DNA from: JAWKUK01 sp041398605
GTDB taxonomy: Bacteria > Planctomycetota > UBA1135 > GCA-002686595
Length of the DNA stretch: 64,000 nt
Direction of reading: 5' to 3'
NCBI GenBank assembly: GCA_041398605.1
Contig: JAWKUK010000004.1
Location: 124,001-188,000 of the forward strand
The notes under the pieces are model-generated. The model was not told the DNA's origin, did not search any database, and saw only the letters and a program-made list of their open reading frames with translations. Numbering within the stretch: the stretch's first letter is position 1; each line of letters opens with the position of its first letter. Below are positions 60,624 to 64,000 of the stretch, piece by piece. Both the position numbers and the translations under genes were made by a program.

Positions 60624-62770
60624 CGGAGCTCGCGATCGAGGTGCGCGAGCTGACGCGTCGGTTCGGCCCGAAGACGGTCGTCGAGCGCGTCAGCTTCCAG
60701 GTCCGCCGCGGCGCGATCTTCGGCCTGCTCGGCCCGAACGGCAGCGGCAAGTCGACGATCATCCGGATGCTCTGCGGCGTCCTGCAGCCCTCCGCGGGCC
60801 GCGCGCTCGTCCTCGGGCACGACGTCGGCGCCGACCCCGAGGCGGTGAAGCGCCGCATCGGCTACATGTCGCAGTCGTTCAGCCTCTACGGCGATCTGAC
60901 GGTGCGTGAGAACCTCGAGTTCTATGGCCGAGTGTACGGCCTCACGCGTGCACGCATCGAGGAGCGCATCGACGAGCTGTGCGCCTTGACCGACCTCGCG
61001 CAGTTCTTGGGCCAGCGCGCGGGCACCCTGTCCGGGGGCTGGAAGCAGCGGCTCGCGTTGGCGTGTTCGCTCGTGCACGAGCCCGAGCTCCTCTTCCTCG
61101 ACGAGCCCACCGCCGGCATCGACCCCGTCGCCCGCAGGGGCCTCTGGGACCTGCTGTTTGCGCTCGCCGCGCGCGGCGTCACGTTGTTCGTGACCACGCA
61201 CTACATGGACGAGGCGGAGCGCTGCACCGATATCGGGTACATCTACTTCGCGCGGCTCATCGCGCTCGGTCGACCGGCAGAGCTGAAGGTCCTGCCCGAC
61301 GTCACGCCCCCTGGGACGGTCCGGTATGAGCTGCGGACCGCCGACCCAGGCGCCTCGCTCGCGGCGCTGCGCGCGCGGCCGGAGGTCATCGATGCGACGC
61401 TGTTCGGGGACGCCGTGCACTTGCTCGCGCCCGACACGCTGCAGGTCGGGGAGCTCGCGGGCGACGTCCGCGCGATCGACGCGAGCCTCGAGGACGTCTT
61501 CGTCGCGCTCACGCGCAACGCCGACGCGCGCGCCGCGAGCGGGCCGATGCCCGCGCCACCGACGGCAGAGGGCGCGCGCGACAGAGGCGCGCCGGTCGCC
61601 GGCGTGGCGCAGCCAGAAGCGCCGTGGCGGGGGCTCTCGGCGGTGTTCTTGAAAGAGCTCACGCACGTCCGGCGCGAGCCCGCGACGCTCTTCTTCATGT
61701 TCATCATCCCGATCGTGCAAACGATCATCTTCGGCTATGCGATCCAGACGAAGATCGAGCACGTGCCGCTCGTCGTCATGGACCTCGACGGCCGGCGGGA
61801 TGCGCGCGAGCTCGTCGCTGCGTTCGAGAACACCGGGACCTTCGACGTCGTGGAGCGCGTCGGCTCAAGTGACGCCTTCCAGCACGCGATCTCGTCCGGG
61901 CGCGCCCGCGCTGGTTTGCGCATCCCTCCCGACTATTCCAGCGCGCTGCTCAACCGCGAGCAGGCCTCGGTGCAGCTCCTGATCGACGGCAGCGACTCGC
62001 AGGTCGCGACGACCGCGCTGAACACAGCCTCGATCCTCGGGATCGAGATGTCACTGGAGCGCACGCGCCCCGCGGTCGACGCGGCGGGCGCCGCGGCCTC
62101 GCGCAACGCGTATGGTCAGACCGACTTGCCGATCGACATTCGTTCGCGCCTGCTGTTCAACCCGAACCTCGAGAGCTCCGCGTTTTTTGTCCCAGGCCTC
62201 GTCGGCATCATCCTGCAGCTCGTGACGCTGTTCCTGACCGCCTTCGCGATCGCCCGGGAACGCGAGCGCGGCACCCTCGAGCAGCTCTTCGTGACGCCGG
62301 TCGGGCGCGCGGGCCTGATCCTCGGCAAGCTCGCGCCCTATGCCGCGGTCGGGTTCCTCGAGACGTTGCTCGTGCTGACCGTGATGCAGGGTGTGTTCGG
62401 CGTCGCGATCGCGGGGAGCGTATCGCTGTTGCTGGCCCTGTCGCTCCTGTTCGTCGTGTGCTCGCTCGGCCTCGGCCTCTTGGTCTCGACGATCGCGCGC
62501 ACGCAGCTCGAGGCGATGCAGTTCGCGTTCCTCATCATGCTGCCCTCCGTGTTGCTCTCAGGCTTCATGTTCCCGCGGGACGAGATGCCGCTGCCGATCT
62601 ACTGGGCCAGCCACGCATTGCCGGTGACCTACTTCATCGAGATCCTGCGCGGGGTCGTGCTCCGCGCGGCCGACGCGCGCGACCTCGTCCCGCAGATCAC
62701 GGGCCTCGTCCTCACAGGCACCGTGATCCTGAGCGCGAGCCTGCTGCGCTTCCGCAAGCAGCTCGAGTGA
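60620..62770 (+). CDS. ABC-2 type exporter with ATPase and permease in one chain
   Basis: The 716-residue fusion has an ATPase domain (1-310): Walker A GPNGSGKST (~39), Q-loop YMSQSFSLY, signature LSGGWKQRLA (~139), Walker B LLFLDEPTAGIDP, switch His in VTTHYMDEAE. A linker follows, then an ABC-2 permease (residues ~335-716) with a first helix LFFMFIIPIVQTIIFGYAI, a large extracytoplasmic loop and five more helices. It equals YbhF plus YbhS/R in one chain and likely dimerises. With the HlyD adaptor it should export drugs, lipids or other small compounds to the periplasm or outside. GTG start. Confidence 0.92.
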   Translation: MTELAIEVRELTRRFGPKTVVERVSFQVRRGAIFGLLGPNGSGKSTIIRMLCGVLQPSAGRALVLGHDVGADPEAVKRRIGYMSQSFSLYGDLTVRENLEFYGRVYGLTRARIEERIDELCALTDLAQFLGQRAGTLSGGWKQRLALACSLVHEPELLFLDEPTAGIDPVARRGLWDLLFALAARGVTLFVTTHYMDEAERCTDIGYIYFARLIALGRPAELKVLPDVTPPGTVRYELRTADPGASLAALRARPEVIDATLFGDAVHLLAPDTLQVGELAGDVRAIDASLEDVFVALTRNADARAASGPMPAPPTAEGARDRGAPVAGVAQPEAPWRGLSAVFLKELTHVRREPATLFFMFIIPIVQTIIFGYAIQTKIEHVPLVVMDLDGRRDARELVAAFENTGTFDVVERVGSSDAFQHAISSGRARAGLRIPPDYSSALLNREQASVQLLIDGSDSQVATTALNTASILGIEMSLERTRPAVDAAGAAASRNAYGQTDLPIDIRSRLLFNPNLESSAFFVPGLVGIILQLVTLFLTAFAIARERERGTLEQLFVTPVGRAGLILGKLAPYAAVGFLETLLVLTVMQGVFGVAIAGSVSLLLALSLLFVVCSLGLGLLVSTIARTQLEAMQFAFLIMLPSVLLSGFMFPRDEMPLPIYWASHALPVTYFIEILRGVVLRAADARDLVPQITGLVLTGTVILSASLLRFRKQLE

Positions 62771-62870
62771 GCCGGCGCGCCCCTCGCAGGCGCCTCCACG
62801 GGGGCCCCGACGCCGCCTGCGGCGGGCGCCCCCCCCGCGCCGCCCCCGCGGCGGTTACCCTACCCGGGCC

Positions 62871-63323
62871 ATGCTTGACGTCTTCCGCCCCCTCATCGCC
62901 GCCGCGCGCGACCTCGACCTCTCCGATCCGGCGGCTGCCCGCGCGGAGCTCGAGCGGCGGCTCTCGCCGGGCTCGCCCGAGGCCGCCGCGCTGAACCGCG
63001 CGCTCATCGCGCTCCTGGACGAGGGCAAGGTCGCTGACCGCGGCGCGCCTCCGGTCCGCTGGTCGCGCGTCGCCAAGTCGACGGAAGCGACCGAGCACTT
63101 CTCGATCGACGTCGTCGACATGACCGGCCCGGGCCCGCAGCACCGTCACCCGAACGGTGAAGTGAACTGGTGCATCGCGCTCGAGGGCACTCCGACGTTC
63201 GACGGCCAACCCGCGGGCTGGGTCGTCGAGCCGCCGAACTCCGAGCACGTCCCCACCGTCGCGGGCGGACGCATGCTGATCGTGTACCTGTTGCCCGCGG
63301 GCGCGATCGAGTTCGCGGCTTAG
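62871..63323 (+). CDS. DUF4863 family protein (hydroxylaminobenzoate lyase-like)
   Basis: The 150-residue protein matches the outline of DUF4863, which includes 4-hydroxylaminobenzoate lyase (PnbB). It shows GPGPQHRHPNGEVNWCIALEG, then TFDGQPAGWVVEPPNSEHVPTV and ending MLIVYLLPAGAIEF. The two His plus Glu cluster suggests a cupin-like metal site. No nitroaromatic degradation genes are nearby, so the real substrate is open. Its ATG follows a GC-rich intergenic stretch after the ABC exporter. Confidence 0.78.
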   Translation: MLDVFRPLIAAARDLDLSDPAAARAELERRLSPGSPEAAALNRALIALLDEGKVADRGAPPVRWSRVAKSTEATEHFSIDVVDMTGPGPQHRHPNGEVNWCIALEGTPTFDGQPAGWVVEPPNSEHVPTVAGGRMLIVYLLPAGAIEFAA

Positions 63324-63475
63324 GGCCCGAGCGCGCACGCGGGCAGCGCGGTGACGCGTTGCTGGTTGCAGCACGGCCCGCGGCGCTTCCGCGGGCCTCC
63401 TCGGCCTCCCTTGGGCCTCCCTTGGGCTTCCCTCGGGCCTCGACCGCCCGCGCTGACCTCGACTGCGCCGATGCC

Positions 63476-64000
63476 ATGACCGCCACGAACGGCAGGATCC
63501 CTGGACTCGACCTCGCGCGAGCCGCTGCGATCTTTGGGATGATCGTCGTCAACTTCGAGCTGGCGATGCATGCGAGCGGCCGCGGACCCGCGTGGCTCAG
63601 CGCCCTGACTGGCGCCCTGCAGGGCCGCGCAGCGGGCCTGTTCGTCGTGCTCGCAGGGATCGGCGCGAGCCTCGGGGCGCGGCGCGCGCTCAGCTCCGGT
63701 GACCCGGTGGCTCGTCGCGCCGCCCGGCGGCAGCTCGTGCGGCGCGGCCTCGCTCTCTTCGCGCTCGGCGTCGCGTTCATGTCCGTCTGGGACGCCGATA
63801 TCCTGCACTTCTATGGCGTGTACTTCCTCGTGGGCGCGGCCCTCCTCTTTGCGCCCGCCGGCGCGCTCATCGCGGCGATCGGCCTGAGCTCAGCGACGGC
63901 GGTGATGCACCTCGCGAACGGCGGCTGGGCAGCGCGCTGGGACTTTACGACCTTGACCTATCGCGGCCTCTGGACCCCGGGGGGCTTTCTGCGCAACCTC
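63476..64000 (+). CDS. DUF418/HGSNAT-like membrane protein, N-terminal part (runs off right edge)
   Basis: 175 codons are visible. GLDLARAAAIFGMIVVNFE is the typical opening helix of the DUF418/YeiB and heparan-alpha-glucosaminide N-acetyltransferase-like membrane proteins. It is followed by GLFVVLAGIGASLGARRAL, a basic loop RRAARRQLVRRGLALFALG and HFYGVYFLVGAALLFAPAG, giving at least four helices. Such proteins are proposed membrane acyltransferases. The window ends in frame at FLRNL, so the C-terminal half is missing. Confidence 0.82.
   Translation, partial: MTATNGRIPGLDLARAAAIFGMIVVNFELAMHASGRGPAWLSALTGALQGRAAGLFVVLAGIGASLGARRALSSGDPVARRAARRQLVRRGLALFALGVAFMSVWDADILHFYGVYFLVGAALLFAPAGALIAAIGLSSATAVMHLANGGWAARWDFTTLTYRGLWTPGGFLRNL

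Overview
The window comes from a very GC-rich bacterium with a Gram-negative type envelope. It carries predicted lipoproteins, an OmpA-type lipoprotein, an Mla-type lipid transport operon and type IV pilus/type II secretion genes. Very long glycine-rich surface lipoproteins, a CAATGR-type hypothetical protein beside mraZ, an EF-G-like second GTPase and a PIG-L/glycosyltransferase fusion together suggest a deep-branching member of Planctomycetota. That placement is inference from gene content; no rRNA or marker tree is available here. No tRNA, rRNA or CRISPR array was seen.

Layout. 1-5.6 kb (minus): a dcw cell-wall/division cluster mraZ-rsmH-ftsL-ftsI-murE, with 4-bp or 1-bp junctions and a candidate MraZ operator of three GTGGCRC repeats spaced exactly 21 bp. 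5.7-11.5 kb (minus): a small conserved hypothetical and four tightly packed glycosyltransferases. 11.7-14.8 kb (minus): a phosphoesterase, a DHH phosphatase and an amidohydrolase. 14.9-19.7 kb: a divergent pair of lipoproteins. 19.8-29.1 kb (minus): the pilus/secretion block (pilin, pilC, pilB, pilT, prepilin peptidase), interleaved with an EF-G-like GTPase and an OmpA lipoprotein. 29.4-38.7 kb (minus): three large secreted lipoproteins. 38.7-39.9 kb: a gene-poor stretch with a 26-bp minisatellite and a 169-bp inverted-repeat element. 39.9-48.3 kb: a FecR-like protein, gltX, and a plus-strand operon of adenosine deaminase, esterase, MlaE, a degenerate MlaF-like protein, MlaD and a TPR lipoprotein. 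48.6-53.6 kb: an FG-GAP surface protein and an NfeD-flotillin pair. 53.7-57.5 kb (minus): an exported thioredoxin-like protein interrupted by one in-frame UGA, QueF, and a polytopic membrane protein. 57.6-64 kb (plus): a second copy of the 169-bp element, a chain of overlapping membrane-protein genes, an HlyD/ABC-2 exporter, a DUF4863 protein and the start of a DUF418-like membrane protein.

The observations most worth following are: (1) the in-frame UGA at 54429-54431, with a perfect 8-bp/3-nt hairpin placed where a bacterial SECIS should be, pointing to a secreted selenoprotein; (2) an ABC ATPase in the Mla operon that has lost Walker A, signature and Walker B residues; (3) two 169-bp TA-flanked inverted-repeat elements in opposite orientation; (4) a PIG-L domain without its metal-binding motif fused to a GT2 enzyme. 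At least three genes show single-base frame breaks, mostly at short homopolymers, which look more like sequence errors than decay. Gene starts were moved from the longest reading frame wherever overlap, signal peptide or ribosome-binding site argued for it.
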